In this document: positions 17,795 to 27,351 of the stretch, in pieces | Position numbering within the stretch: position 1 is the stretch's first letter | Layout: the number at the start of each line of letters is the position of its first letter | Assembly (NCBI GenBank): GCA_023150375.1 | Contig: JAKLLA010000023.1 | Location: 1-59,736 of the forward strand | Length of the DNA stretch: 59,736 nt | Direction of reading: 5' to 3' | From: Burkholderiaceae bacterium | Lineage (GTDB): Bacteria; Pseudomonadota; Gammaproteobacteria; Burkholderiales; Burkholderiaceae_C | Program-made: the position numbers and the translations under genes | The notes under the pieces: generated by a model | Databases searched by the model: none | The model's input: only the letters and a program-made list of their open reading frames with translations | What the model was told of the DNA's origin: nothing

Positions 17795-20344
17795 ATGTAC
17801 GAAACCCACTTCGGCTTCAGCGGGCCCCCGTTCCAGCTCAACCCCGACCCGGCCTTCTACTTCAACAGCAAGGGGCACAGCCGTGCCATGGGCTACCTGC
17901 AGTACGGCGTCATGCAGGGGGAGGGCTTCATCGTCATCACCGGCGAGATCGGTGCGGGCAAGACCACGCTGCTGCGCACCCTGCTGGAGGGGCTGGATCG
18001 CCAGAAGGTGCTGGCCGCCCAGATCGTCAGCACACAGCTCGAATCGGGCGAACTGCTGCAGGCCATCATCACCGCCTTCGGCATCCCCGCACAGGGCAGT
18101 TCCAAGGCGCACCTGATCGCCACCCTCGAGGCCTTCCTGACGGCGCTGGCCGCACAGGGGCGCCATGCTCTGCTCATCGTCGACGAGGCACAGAACCTCG
18201 ACGAGCGGGCGGTCGAGGAGCTGCGCATGCTGTCGAACTTCCAGCTCGGCAACCATGCGCTGCTGCAGAGCTTCCTGGTCGGCCAGCCCGAACTGCGCCG
18301 TCTGCTCGAGTCGCCGCAGATGGAGCAGCTGCGCCAGCGCGTGATCGCCTCGCAGCACCTCGGTCCCCTGGGGCCGGACGAGACCCAGGCGTACATCGAG
18401 CACCGCCTGCGACGGGTCGGCTGGCAGGACCGGCCCGCCTTCGCACCAGGCGCCTTCGACCACATCTATGCCTGGACCGGCGGGGTGCCGCGCCGCATCA
18501 ACCGCCTGTCCAACCGGCTGCTGCTGGCGTCCTATCTGGAGAACACCGACCAGATCACGCCGGAGCTGGTCGAGCAGACCGCGCTGGAGCTGCGCAACGA
18601 GATCGGCGAGGCCCATTACCAGCCGCTGCCGTTGCCCGTGCGGGAGCGCAGCGGCGGCGCGCCGGCGGCCGCACCGGCACCCGGGGTGGAACCCGGGCCG
18701 GCACCGGCAGCGGCCACCCAGCCCGCTCCGGGGGCCATGCCCCCCGCGGCACCGCTGCAGGCCGCCGAACCCGCCCCGGAGCCTGCCGCGACGCGGCAGG
18801 CCGGTGAGCCGTTGTCGCCACCTGCGAGCCCGGCCGAGGCGCCCGCCGACAGGGTGGTGCCGTCTGCGCCGCCGCCGGCGCAGGCATCGGCCGCAACGCC
18901 GCCCTGGCCGGCAGCCCGTTCCGAGGAACCGCTCTCTGTGCAGGCGACGGCTGCAGCGCAGGGTGTAGCGGGCGTGGATCCCGGCGAGCCCAGCGCCTCG
19001 GAACGCGGTGAAGGCGACACCCCGGCCGGGGCGCCGCTCGACGTCGCCGCGGTGGGCGGCGCGGTCGCGGCGGCTGCGGCGCACTACGTGCCCGAAGCCG
19101 TCGAGCCCCTGCACCAGCGTCGGGCCGCCACGGCCCGGTATCGCGGTGTCGTGCTCTGCCTGGCCGACACGGCCCAGGCCGCCTTGAACGTCGCCGCGAT
19201 TGCCCGGGCCATGCCGCGTGACGGGCAGGGCCTGCGTCTGCTGCTGGTCAACCCGGGCCGCTCCGCCCAGGTCTGGCCCTGGCAGGCGATGGACCGCCTG
19301 CTGCCCGCGCCCGAGGAGGGTGTGCATCTCGAACTTCACGCCGCGCCCTTTGCCACGCAGGCGCCCCGGATCATCGCCGCGATGGACCGCTTGCTGGCCG
19401 AGTTCCAGCCGCTGGCCGTGGCCGTCGCGGGCGACAGCGACGCCTTGCTGGCCGGCGCACTGACTGCGCACAAGGCCGGACTGCCTCTGTGGCAACTGAT
19501 GCTGGGGACGCCGCGGGACGAGGGCAACGCCGTCCTGATCGCACGCATGGCGCAGCAGGTGCTGGCACCGGACCGGCCCGAGTCGGCGTCGCTGCTGCAG
19601 CAGCAGGGCCTGGAAGCCGGGCGCTGCCGACTGGTGCCCGACGGACTCGCCGTGCAGGCGCTGGCCGCGCTGTGGCCGGAGGTGACCACGCCATACGGTG
19701 CCTTCCTGCGCCACGCGATGCCGATCTACCTGGGCCCGACCTGGTCCGAGCATGCCGGTGCCGGGACTCCCTATGTCCTGTGCACGCTGACATTGCCCGA
19801 TGCGCCCGATCTGGCCCGGCAGCGGCTGCAAGGGCTGCTGGACGTGCAGGCGCTGCCGAAGATCCTGTGGCTGCTCGACCGCGACAGCGAGGCCACGCTG
19901 ACGGCGCTGCTCGCCGCCGAGCCCGCGCTGGCGCAGGCGACCTGCCTGCTGCACGGCGAAGGGCCGCGGTCTGCGGCCGAGCGTGACCGCATGGACCGGG
20001 CCCGGCTGCTGGGCATCGGCGTGCCCTCGCTATGCGATCAACTGAGCATGCTGCGCGGGGCGCGCTGCGCGATCGTCGAGCCCGGTCAGGTCCTCGCCGA
20101 GGCGGCCCGCTGGCTCAGCCTGCCCAGCATCGAGGTGGACGGTGCGCAACTGCGTTGCACGGTCTGCGCAGACGTGGCGGGCACGGCCGTGCCGCTCGTC
20201 GAGCTGGGCCAGTGCGTGCACGACCTGGTTTCGAGCGCCGACGACCGGGAGATCCGCCAGGCGCCCGAGGTGCCCGGCACCGACGTGGCGGCCACGATCG
20301 CGCACAGCCTGCTCGAAGCGCTGGCGGCCGCGTCGTCGCGCTGA
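17795..20344 (+). CDS. EPS-locus AAA ATPase fused to a UDP-GlcNAc 2-epimerase-like domain
   Basis: An 849-residue protein. Residues 1-275 are an ExeA/GspA-type AAA ATPase as found in exosortase loci (family proteins are usually only a few hundred residues): Walker A GEIGAGKTT at 50-58, Walker B ALLIVDE at 125-131, then GVPRRINRL. A Pro/Ala-rich linker covers about 280-440. Residues ~445-849 read like a WecB-type GT-B fold: VAVAGDSDALLAGALTAHKAG around Asp547, RDEGN at 574-578, LLQQQGL...CRLVPDG, and near the end EPGQVLAEAARWLSLPSI and AGTAVPLVELG. The expected catalytic Glu is Met569 and the His of the HRxEN motif is absent, so the domain is probably not an active epimerase. The domain call is by eye. 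Starts 7 nt after the barrel gene. Confidence 0.8.
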   Translation: MYETHFGFSGPPFQLNPDPAFYFNSKGHSRAMGYLQYGVMQGEGFIVITGEIGAGKTTLLRTLLEGLDRQKVLAAQIVSTQLESGELLQAIITAFGIPAQGSSKAHLIATLEAFLTALAAQGRHALLIVDEAQNLDERAVEELRMLSNFQLGNHALLQSFLVGQPELRRLLESPQMEQLRQRVIASQHLGPLGPDETQAYIEHRLRRVGWQDRPAFAPGAFDHIYAWTGGVPRRINRLSNRLLLASYLENTDQITPELVEQTALELRNEIGEAHYQPLPLPVRERSGGAPAAAPAPGVEPGPAPAAATQPAPGAMPPAAPLQAAEPAPEPAATRQAGEPLSPPASPAEAPADRVVPSAPPPAQASAATPPWPAARSEEPLSVQATAAAQGVAGVDPGEPSASERGEGDTPAGAPLDVAAVGGAVAAAAAHYVPEAVEPLHQRRAATARYRGVVLCLADTAQAALNVAAIARAMPRDGQGLRLLLVNPGRSAQVWPWQAMDRLLPAPEEGVHLELHAAPFATQAPRIIAAMDRLLAEFQPLAVAVAGDSDALLAGALTAHKAGLPLWQLMLGTPRDEGNAVLIARMAQQVLAPDRPESASLLQQQGLEAGRCRLVPDGLAVQALAALWPEVTTPYGAFLRHAMPIYLGPTWSEHAGAGTPYVLCTLTLPDAPDLARQRLQGLLDVQALPKILWLLDRDSEATLTALLAAEPALAQATCLLHGEGPRSAAERDRMDRARLLGIGVPSLCDQLSMLRGARCAIVEPGQVLAEAARWLSLPSIEVDGAQLRCTVCADVAGTAVPLVELGQCVHDLVSSADDREIRQAPEVPGTDVAATIAHSLLEALAAASSR

Positions 20345-20365
20345 ACCGGGGCGCGGCACCCCGGT
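20345..20365. terminator. Hairpin between convergent ATPase and ftsY genes
   Basis: ACCGGGG (20345-20351) and CCCCGGT (20359-20365) form a perfect 7-bp stem in the 35-nt space between two convergent genes. No T-run is present on either side, so termination is only plausible from position. Confidence 0.4.
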
Positions 20366-20379
20366 GCCGTGCCCAGCGC

Positions 20380-21498
20380 TCAGGCCAGCAGGGCCTGAGC
20401 GAACTCGCGGGCGTCGAAGGTCTGCAGGTCCTCGAGCTTCTCGCCCACGCCGATGAAGTACACCGGCACGGCCGGCCGCCCGCAGGCCATGCGTTCGCGC
20501 ACCCAGAGGGCGATCGCGGCGAGCACGCCGCCCTTGGCCGTGCCGTCCAGCTTGGTCACCACCAGACCGGTGAGTCCCAGCGTGGCATCGAAGGCCTTGA
20601 CCTGGGTGAGGGCGTTCTGGCCGGTGTTGCCGTCCACGACCAGCAGCACCTCGTGCGGTGCGCCTTCCATCGCCCGGCCCAGCGAGCGCTGGATCTTGCG
20701 CAGTTCCTCCATCAGGTGCAGTTGCGTGGCCAGCCGTCCGGCGGTGTCGGCGATCACCACGTCGCAGCCGCGCGCCCGCCCGGCGCTCACGGCGTCGAAG
20801 CAAACCGCGGCCGGATCGCCGCCCTGCTGGCTGACGATCTCGACGCGGTTGCGGTCGGCCCAGACCGAAAGCTGCTCGCGCGCTGCCGCGCGGAAGGTGT
20901 CGGCGGCGGCCAGCAGGACCTTGCAGTCCTGCGCGGCCAGGTGCCGGGTGAGCTTGCCGATGCTGGTGGTCTTGCCCGCACCGTTCACCCCGGCGACCAT
21001 GATCACCGTCGGCTGCTGCTCGCCCAGCGTGAGGCTGCCCTGCAGCGGCTGAAGCAGTTCGGCCAGCACGTCGGCGAGCAGGGCCTTGACCGCCTGCGGA
21101 TCGCTGCAGCGCGCCTCCTTCACCCGGCGCTTCAGCGTGTCCAGCAGGTACTGCGTCGCGCCGACGCCTGCGTCGGCCATCAGCAGGGCGGTCTCGAGTT
21201 CCTCGTAGAGGGCCTCGTCGATCTGGGTGCCCGTGAAGACCTGCGCGATGCTGGCGCCGGTGCGCTGCAGCCCCTGGCGCAGGCGGCTCAGCCAGGAGCC
21301 CCGGCTCGGCGCCGGTGCCGGCACCTCGGCGGGCGCTGGCGCCGCGGCGCTCGGCGGCAGCGCGATCGGGGCCGGCGCTGGCTCGTGACGCGGGGGAGGC
21401 GGGGCTGCCGGTGCCTGGACGACGACGGCGGGCGGCGCGGCGTTCTCGGCGGGCGGCGGGGCAACGGGCGCGGACTTGCGCCGGAAGAAGCTGAACAT
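20380..21498 (-). CDS. ftsY: Signal recognition particle receptor FtsY
   Basis: A 372-residue SRP receptor GTPase that docks ribosome-SRP complexes at the inner membrane. After MFSFFRRK comes a Pro/Ala-rich, weakly charged linker (about 9-65) in place of the acidic A domain of E. coli, then the N domain and the G domain with GVNGAGKTT, DTFRAAAREQL, DTAGRLATQ and TKLDGTAKGG. The ATG at 21498 is chosen because it gives the typical MFSFFRRK start; the frame stays open further upstream into rsmD. A TACAAT (21535-21540) on the minus strand is a likely -10. Divergent from rsmD. Confidence 0.96.
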   Translation of the reverse strand: MFSFFRRKSAPVAPPPAENAAPPAVVVQAPAAPPPPRHEPAPAPIALPPSAAAPAPAEVPAPAPSRGSWLSRLRQGLQRTGASIAQVFTGTQIDEALYEELETALLMADAGVGATQYLLDTLKRRVKEARCSDPQAVKALLADVLAELLQPLQGSLTLGEQQPTVIMVAGVNGAGKTTSIGKLTRHLAAQDCKVLLAAADTFRAAAREQLSVWADRNRVEIVSQQGGDPAAVCFDAVSAGRARGCDVVIADTAGRLATQLHLMEELRKIQRSLGRAMEGAPHEVLLVVDGNTGQNALTQVKAFDATLGLTGLVVTKLDGTAKGGVLAAIALWVRERMACGRPAVPVYFIGVGEKLEDLQTFDAREFAQALLA

Positions 21499-21571
21499 GG
21501 GCGGTCCGCACGAAGCGGCATTGGAGACGCCTGGATTGTAGGCAGCCGGGCCGCACGGTCCGGCTCCTAGA

Positions 21572-23094
<1,523 letters not shown>

Positions 23095-23121
23095 TCCAGC
23101 GCCGCGCCGGAGCCGGCGAGG

Positions 23122-23793
23122 TCAGGGGGCCGGTGCGGCGTCTGCGGGCGGCGCTGCTGCGGGTCGGGCCGCAGGCGTGCCTGGGGCCGCCAGGTGGGCG
23201 GGGCGGGGTGGCTTGGGGCGTTCCGGACGGGCATGCACCAGCGACACTGCGCGGCCCATGTCTCCGCTCAGTAAGCTCTCCACGGCGGCGAGGCTGCGCT
23301 GGATGCTCTCCTCGAGCGCACGGCGCTCGGCCTCGGGCGCGCGCCGCAGCACATAGGCCGCCACCTCGGCGCGGTCGCCCGGGTGGCCGATCCCCAGGCG
23401 CAGTCGCCAGAAGTCCGCACTGCCCAGCTGGGCCTGGATGTCCTTCAGGCCGTTGTGCCCCGCGGCGCTGCCGCCCTGCTTGAGCTTGGCCTGGCCGGGG
23501 GGCAGGTCCAGTTCGTCGTGCACGATCAGGATCTCGGCCGGCGCGATCTTGAAGAAGCGCGCCAGCGCCCCGACCGACTTGCCCGACAGATTCATGTAGG
23601 TCTGCGGCTCGAGCAGCCAGACGGTGTGGCCATGCCGCGTCGGGCGGGCAGCCAGCCCATGATAGGCCCGCTCCGGGTGCAGCGTGACGCCCCACTGCCG
23701 CGCCAGCGCATCGATCCACCAGAAACCGGCGTTGTGGCGGGTGGCTTCGTACTCGGGACCGGGATTGCCCAGGCCCACCAGCAGGCGAATCAT
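23122..23793 (-). CDS. pth: Peptidyl-tRNA hydrolase
   Basis: A 223-residue Pth, which frees tRNA from stalled peptidyl-tRNA. [24 protein letters not shown] holds the conserved Asn and catalytic His; [21 protein letters not shown] and [13 protein letters not shown] follow. The frame is open further upstream, but the ATG at 23793 is the family start. The last ~30 residues ([17 protein letters not shown]...) are a Pro/Ala-rich extension absent from E. coli Pth. It follows rplY by 213 nt with a terminator between them. Confidence 0.96.
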   Translation of the reverse strand: MIRLLVGLGNPGPEYEATRHNAGFWWIDALARQWGVTLHPERAYHGLAARPTRHGHTVWLLEPQTYMNLSGKSVGALARFFKIAPAEILIVHDELDLPPGQAKLKQGGSAAGHNGLKDIQAQLGSADFWRLRLGIGHPGDRAEVAAYVLRRAPEAERRALEESIQRSLAAVESLLSGDMGRAVSLVHARPERPKPPRPAHLAAPGTPAARPAAAPPADAAPAP

Positions 23794-23914
23794 GGTGTGT
23801 TCTCCATCACGACGAGGCGGCGCCCGAAGTCCCCGCGACTGCGCCCGCCCAGGCGGCGCAGGCCGCTTCGAAGCGAAGCGCTCCGCGCCCGCCACTGTGC
23901 ATCAAGCCCGCTCC

Positions 23915-23945
23915 GAAAAGACGAAACCCCGCGCGGGGCGGGGTT
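23915..23945 (-). terminator. Rho-independent terminator after rplY
   Basis: On the minus strand AACCCCGC (23938-23945) pairs with GCGGGGTT (23925-23932) around a 5-nt loop, followed by TTTCGTCTTTT. The perfect 8-bp stem and T-rich tail end transcripts coming from rplY before pth. Confidence 0.75.
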
Positions 23946-24006
23946 GCGGCCGGGCCGGATCGACCCGGACGGGGAGGCGCCGCCGCACGCTGCGGCGGCC
24001 GGGCCA

Positions 24007-24630
24007 TCACTTCTTGCCCTTGCCCTTGCCCTTGGCGGGGGCGGCCGGCGCAGCGGCCACGACGATCTCTTCCTCGACGATCGGCACCACCACGGCGACC
24101 AGGGGGTTCTTGCGACCGTGGGTGACCACCTTGATGCTCGGATCGAGCTTGAGGTCGTCCACGTGCAGCGACTGGCCCTTGGTCATGCCGCCGAGGTCGA
24201 CGGTCAGGAACTCGGGCAGCTTCTCGGCCAGGCACTCGATCTCGAGCTCGGCCACCACGTGGTTGATCAGGCACTTCTCGAGCTTGACCGCGGGCGACTC
24301 CGCCTCGTTGACGAAGTGCAGCGGCACGCGCTTGTGGATGCGGGTGGTGGCGTCCACGCGCTGGAAGTCCACGTGCAGCACCTGCGGCTTGTAGGCGTGC
24401 ATCTGCACGTCGCGCAGCACGACCTTGGAGGTCGCGCCGGCCAGTTCCATCTCCAGCACGGAGGAATGGAAGGCTTCCTTCTTCAGGGCGTGGAAGAGCG
24501 CGTTGTGGTCGAGCTCGATCATGGCGGGCTCACCGGCACCGTAGACGATGCCCGGCACCTTGCCGGTGAGGCGCAGGCGGCGGCTCGCTCCGGTCCCCTG
24601 CAGCTCACGCGGGAATGCGACGAATTTCAT
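24007..24630 (-). CDS. rplY: 50S ribosomal protein L25 (CTC form)
   Basis: A 207-residue long-form L25/CTC protein, which binds 5S rRNA. The N-terminal L25 domain ([20 protein letters not shown]...VPGIVYG) is followed by the TL5/CTC C-terminal beta domain (HVDFQRVDA...VPLHFVNE...) and a tail KGKGKGKK. E. coli L25 has only the first domain; the two-domain form is normal in beta-proteobacteria. It lies 95 nt after prs on the same strand. Confidence 0.97.
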   Translation of the reverse strand: MKFVAFPRELQGTGASRRLRLTGKVPGIVYGAGEPAMIELDHNALFHALKKEAFHSSVLEMELAGATSKVVLRDVQMHAYKPQVLHVDFQRVDATTRIHKRVPLHFVNEAESPAVKLEKCLINHVVAELEIECLAEKLPEFLTVDLGGMTKGQSLHVDDLKLDPSIKVVTHGRKNPLVAVVVPIVEEEIVVAAAPAAPAKGKGKGKK

Positions 24631-24681
24631 GGATCACTCCAGACGGATGACGAAATGAGGCGCCCGCGACCAGGCGCCGGG

Positions 24682-24709
24682 GAAATCCGGGACCCGGACG
24701 GGGTCCCGG
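24682..24709 (-). terminator. Hairpin between prs and rplY
   Basis: CCGGGACCC (24701-24709 read on the minus strand) pairs perfectly with GGGTCCCGG (24687-24695) around a 5-nt loop, and is followed by ATTTCC. The T-run is short, so this is better read as a partial terminator or attenuator between prs and rplY. Confidence 0.5.
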
Positions 24710-24725
24710 CATACAGGCCCGCGGA

Positions 24726-25688
24726 TCAGAAGTTGTTGTTCTGCTCCGCGAACAGGGAGGTGACCGACTCGCCGTCGGAGATGCGACGGATCGTCTCGGC
24801 AAACAGGAAGGCCACCGACAGCTGGCGGATCTTCGGGCAATCCGCGGCGTCGCCGCGCAGCGGAATGGTGTTGGTGATCACCACCTCGTCGAGCTGCGAG
24901 TTGCGGATGCGCTCGACCGCCGGGCCCGACAGGATCGGATGGGTGCAGTAGGCGAACACACTCTTCGCGCCGCGCTCCTTGAGCACTTCGGCGGCCTTCA
25001 CCAGGGTGCCGGCGGTGTCGATCATGTCGTCCATCACCACGCAGGTGCGGCGGTCGATGTCGCCGATGATGTGCATCACTTCGGAGACGTTGGCACGCGG
25101 GCGACGCTTGTCGATGATCGCCAGGTCGCAGCCCAGCTGCTTGGCCAGCGCGCGGGCGCGTACCACACCGCCGACATCGGGCGACACCACCACCAGGTCG
25201 TCGTAGCGCTTGCCCTGCAGGTCCGACAGCAGCACCGGCGAGGCGTAGATGTTGTCCACCGGGATGTCGAAGAAGCCCTGGATCTGGTCGGCGTGCAGGT
25301 CCATGGTCAGCACGCGGTTGACGCCGGCGGCCTCCAGCATGTTGGCCACCACCTTCGCACTGATCGGCACGCGGGTCGAGCGCGGCCGGCGGTCCTGGCG
25401 GGCATAGCCGAAGTAGGGAATCACCGCGGTGATGCGCCGCGCCGACGCGCGTTTGAGGGCGTCGACGATCAGCAGCAGCTCCATCAGGTGCTCGTTGGTC
25501 GGCGCGCAGGTGGGCTGCACGACGAACACGTCGCGGGCGCGCACGTTCTGCTGGATCTCGACCGTCACCTCGCCGTCGGAGAAGCGGCCGACCGAAGCGC
25601 GACCGAGCTCGATGCGCAGGTCGTTGGCGATCTCCTGGGCCAGGGCGGGGTTGGCGTTGCCGGTGAAGAGAACGGTGTCGGCGAGCAT
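24726..25688 (-). CDS. prs: Ribose-phosphate pyrophosphokinase (PRPP synthase)
   Basis: A 320-residue class I PRPP synthase making PRPP from ribose 5-phosphate and ATP for nucleotide, His and Trp synthesis. It shows [44 protein letters not shown] and the PRPP-binding [13 protein letters not shown]. The start is MLADT at 25688, 8 nt after AGGA; an ATG three codons upstream (25697) would overlap that ribosome site. The tRNA-Gln gene lies 113 nt upstream on the same strand, so the two may share a transcript. Confidence 0.97.
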   Translation of the reverse strand: MLADTVLFTGNANPALAQEIANDLRIELGRASVGRFSDGEVTVEIQQNVRARDVFVVQPTCAPTNEHLMELLLIVDALKRASARRITAVIPYFGYARQDRRPRSTRVPISAKVVANMLEAAGVNRVLTMDLHADQIQGFFDIPVDNIYASPVLLSDLQGKRYDDLVVVSPDVGGVVRARALAKQLGCDLAIIDKRRPRANVSEVMHIIGDIDRRTCVVMDDMIDTAGTLVKAAEVLKERGAKSVFAYCTHPILSGPAVERIRNSQLDEVVITNTIPLRGDAADCPKIRQLSVAFLFAETIRRISDGESVTSLFAEQNNNF

Positions 25689-25801
25689 GGCAGGCATCCT
25701 GCGAGGGTCACCGCGCGAGCACGCCGCGCAGCACGCTGAAAAGGGCGACTCTGGAACGAAACAGGCGCCTCGCCGGAGACCGACGGGCGCCTGGAATGAT
25801 T

Positions 25802-25878
25802 TGGCAGGGGAGGAAGGACTCGAACCCTCGCATGTCGGAATCAAAATCCGATGCCTTAACCAACTTGGCGACTCCCCT
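25802..25878 (-). tRNA. tRNA-Gln (TTG anticodon)
   Basis: The minus strand folds as a tRNA: acceptor AGGGGAG/CTCCCCT with discriminator G and encoded CCA, anticodon stem TCGGA/TCCGA with loop TTTTGAT giving anticodon TTG, and T arm with GGTTCGAGTCC. It reads CAA and, by wobble, CAG glutamine codons. Placed between ispE and prs, an arrangement common in Burkholderiales. Confidence 0.95.
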
Positions 25879-25919
25879 ACACAGGCCGCACCTTTCGGTA
25901 CCGCCTCGAAACGGTTGCT

Positions 25920-26798
25920 TCAGTCTTTTGCCCACCCATGCAGCGGGTGAACTTCCAGACTTCGGCACATCCGACCGATCCACCCCTGCGGCAAGGTCGC
26001 CAACACTTGCCCGGGATCCGACGATCCGTCGTCTGCACCGGGGTTGCCCCCAGCACATGCAAACACTGCGCTCCCGGACCCGGTCATGCGGGCGGGCCCG
26101 ACATGCCGCTCCAGCAGCTCGATCGCTTCGTCGACTTGCGCGCTGAAGGCTGCCGCTGCAGCCTGCAGGTTGTTGACTCCGAAGTGGTCTTGGTCTGCAA
26201 GAAAGACTGCCATTGTAGTGGGCGCGGTGTCTCGCCGCAAGAGGGGGCTCGAAAAAATTGCCTGTGTCGGAATCGCCACAGGCGGCTTGACCAGCAGGTA
26301 GCGCCGCGGCTCGATCGGCACAGGCGTGAGCTGCTCGCCGATGCCTTCGACCCAGGCGTTGCGCCCGCCGATGAAGAAGGGCACGTCCGCCCCCAGCGTC
26401 AGACCGATCTCGAGCAGGCGCTGCCGCGGCCAGTGCAGGCCCCACAGGCGGTTCAGGCCGAGCAGTACGGTGGCTGCATCGGAACTGCCACCGCCCAGAC
26501 CGGCACCCCAGGGCACCCGTTTGTCGAGGGTGATCTGCACGCCGCTGTGACAACCGCTGGCCTGCTGCAGGGCCCGGGCGGCGCGCAGGCAGAGATCGTC
26601 CTCGGGCAGTGCGGCGCCGAGGTCGACGCGGCCGATGCCGCCATCGCGGCGCAGTTCCAGATGCAGGCTGTCCATCCAGTCGATCAGCACGAAGGCCGAC
26701 TGCAGCAGGTGGTAGCCGTCGGCGCGCCGCCCCACCACATGCAGAAAGAGATTGATCTTGGCCGGTGCGGGCAGGTCGTAGAGGGCGGTCAGGGCCAT
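25920..26798 (-). CDS. ispE: 4-diphosphocytidyl-2-C-methyl-D-erythritol kinase
   Basis: A 292-residue GHMP kinase that phosphorylates CDP-ME in the MEP isoprenoid pathway. PAPAKINLFLHVVGRRADGYH carries the catalytic Lys; PWGAGLGGGSSDAATVL is the glycine-rich ATP loop; ADVPFFIGG holds the catalytic Asp; MTGSGSAVFA is motif 3. It starts 25 nt after lolB and is followed by tRNA-Gln and prs on the same strand. Confidence 0.97.
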   Translation of the reverse strand: MALTALYDLPAPAKINLFLHVVGRRADGYHLLQSAFVLIDWMDSLHLELRRDGGIGRVDLGAALPEDDLCLRAARALQQASGCHSGVQITLDKRVPWGAGLGGGSSDAATVLLGLNRLWGLHWPRQRLLEIGLTLGADVPFFIGGRNAWVEGIGEQLTPVPIEPRRYLLVKPPVAIPTQAIFSSPLLRRDTAPTTMAVFLADQDHFGVNNLQAAAAAFSAQVDEAIELLERHVGPARMTGSGSAVFACAGGNPGADDGSSDPGQVLATLPQGWIGRMCRSLEVHPLHGWAKD

Positions 26799-26823
26799 GG
26801 GGCAGGGGGCCGGAGGGCAGGAA

Positions 26824-27351
26824 TCAGGGGGCGTCGAGCTTCAGGCGCAGGGTCACGGCCGGACTGCGCCACAAGTGCTGCAGGCGCAGCAGGCCATCGC
26901 TGCGGCGGGACTGGTCGACCAGCCAGTCCAGTTGCACGAAGCCCGCCGCCGGCGCGTCCGGGCGCGGGAGGACCTCGGCGCCGGGCCAGGAGCGCCCTGC
27001 CAGCCAGTCGAACAGGGCCTCGATCGGCAGGTCTTCTCCCAGCAGATCCTGGCCGAGCGCCGCCAGCGAGTCGTAGTCGCGCTGCTCGTCGCCCGAGTGC
27101 AGGCGGGCCCGACCGGCCGACCATTCGGCGCGGCCCTGCAGCGTGCCCAGGGGACCGAGCAGATCGAGCCGGCCCTGCGCAGGCGAGCCGTACAGCTCGA
27201 AGGCGGCGGTGAAGGATCGGCTGGCGTCGCCCTCCACCTGCAGGGCCAGGCGGCCGCTGTGACGCAGCACAGGCGTCTGCCGGGGCAGGGCCTGGCAGCC
27301 CAGCAACAGCGGCAGGCCGAGCGCGATCAGCCAGCGGCGGCGCTCGGGCAT
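26824..27351 (-). CDS. lolB: Outer-membrane lipoprotein insertase LolB
   Basis: A 175-residue LolB, which receives lipoproteins from LolA and inserts them in the outer membrane. A lipoprotein signal with lipobox LLLGC puts the acylated Cys at residue 19. The mature part has the LolB-like GRLALQVEGD...FELYGSPAQGRLDLLGPLG pattern and RSDGLLRLQHLWRSPAVTLRLKL at the end. Sequence conservation is modest, but the place before ispE is the conserved LolB location. Its ATG overlaps the stop of the TPR gene by one base (TGATG), implying coupled translation. Confidence 0.88.
   Translation of the reverse strand: MPERRRWLIALGLPLLLGCQALPRQTPVLRHSGRLALQVEGDASRSFTAAFELYGSPAQGRLDLLGPLGTLQGRAEWSAGRARLHSGDEQRDYDSLAALGQDLLGEDLPIEALFDWLAGRSWPGAEVLPRPDAPAAGFVQLDWLVDQSRRSDGLLRLQHLWRSPAVTLRLKLDAP

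Noticed and set aside
17795-20344. Reading the ATPase C-terminal domain as an active UDP-GlcNAc 2-epimerase.
   Set aside because: The aligned Glu and His active-site positions are replaced (Met569 and a TLTLPDA segment), so catalysis is unlikely even if the fold is right.
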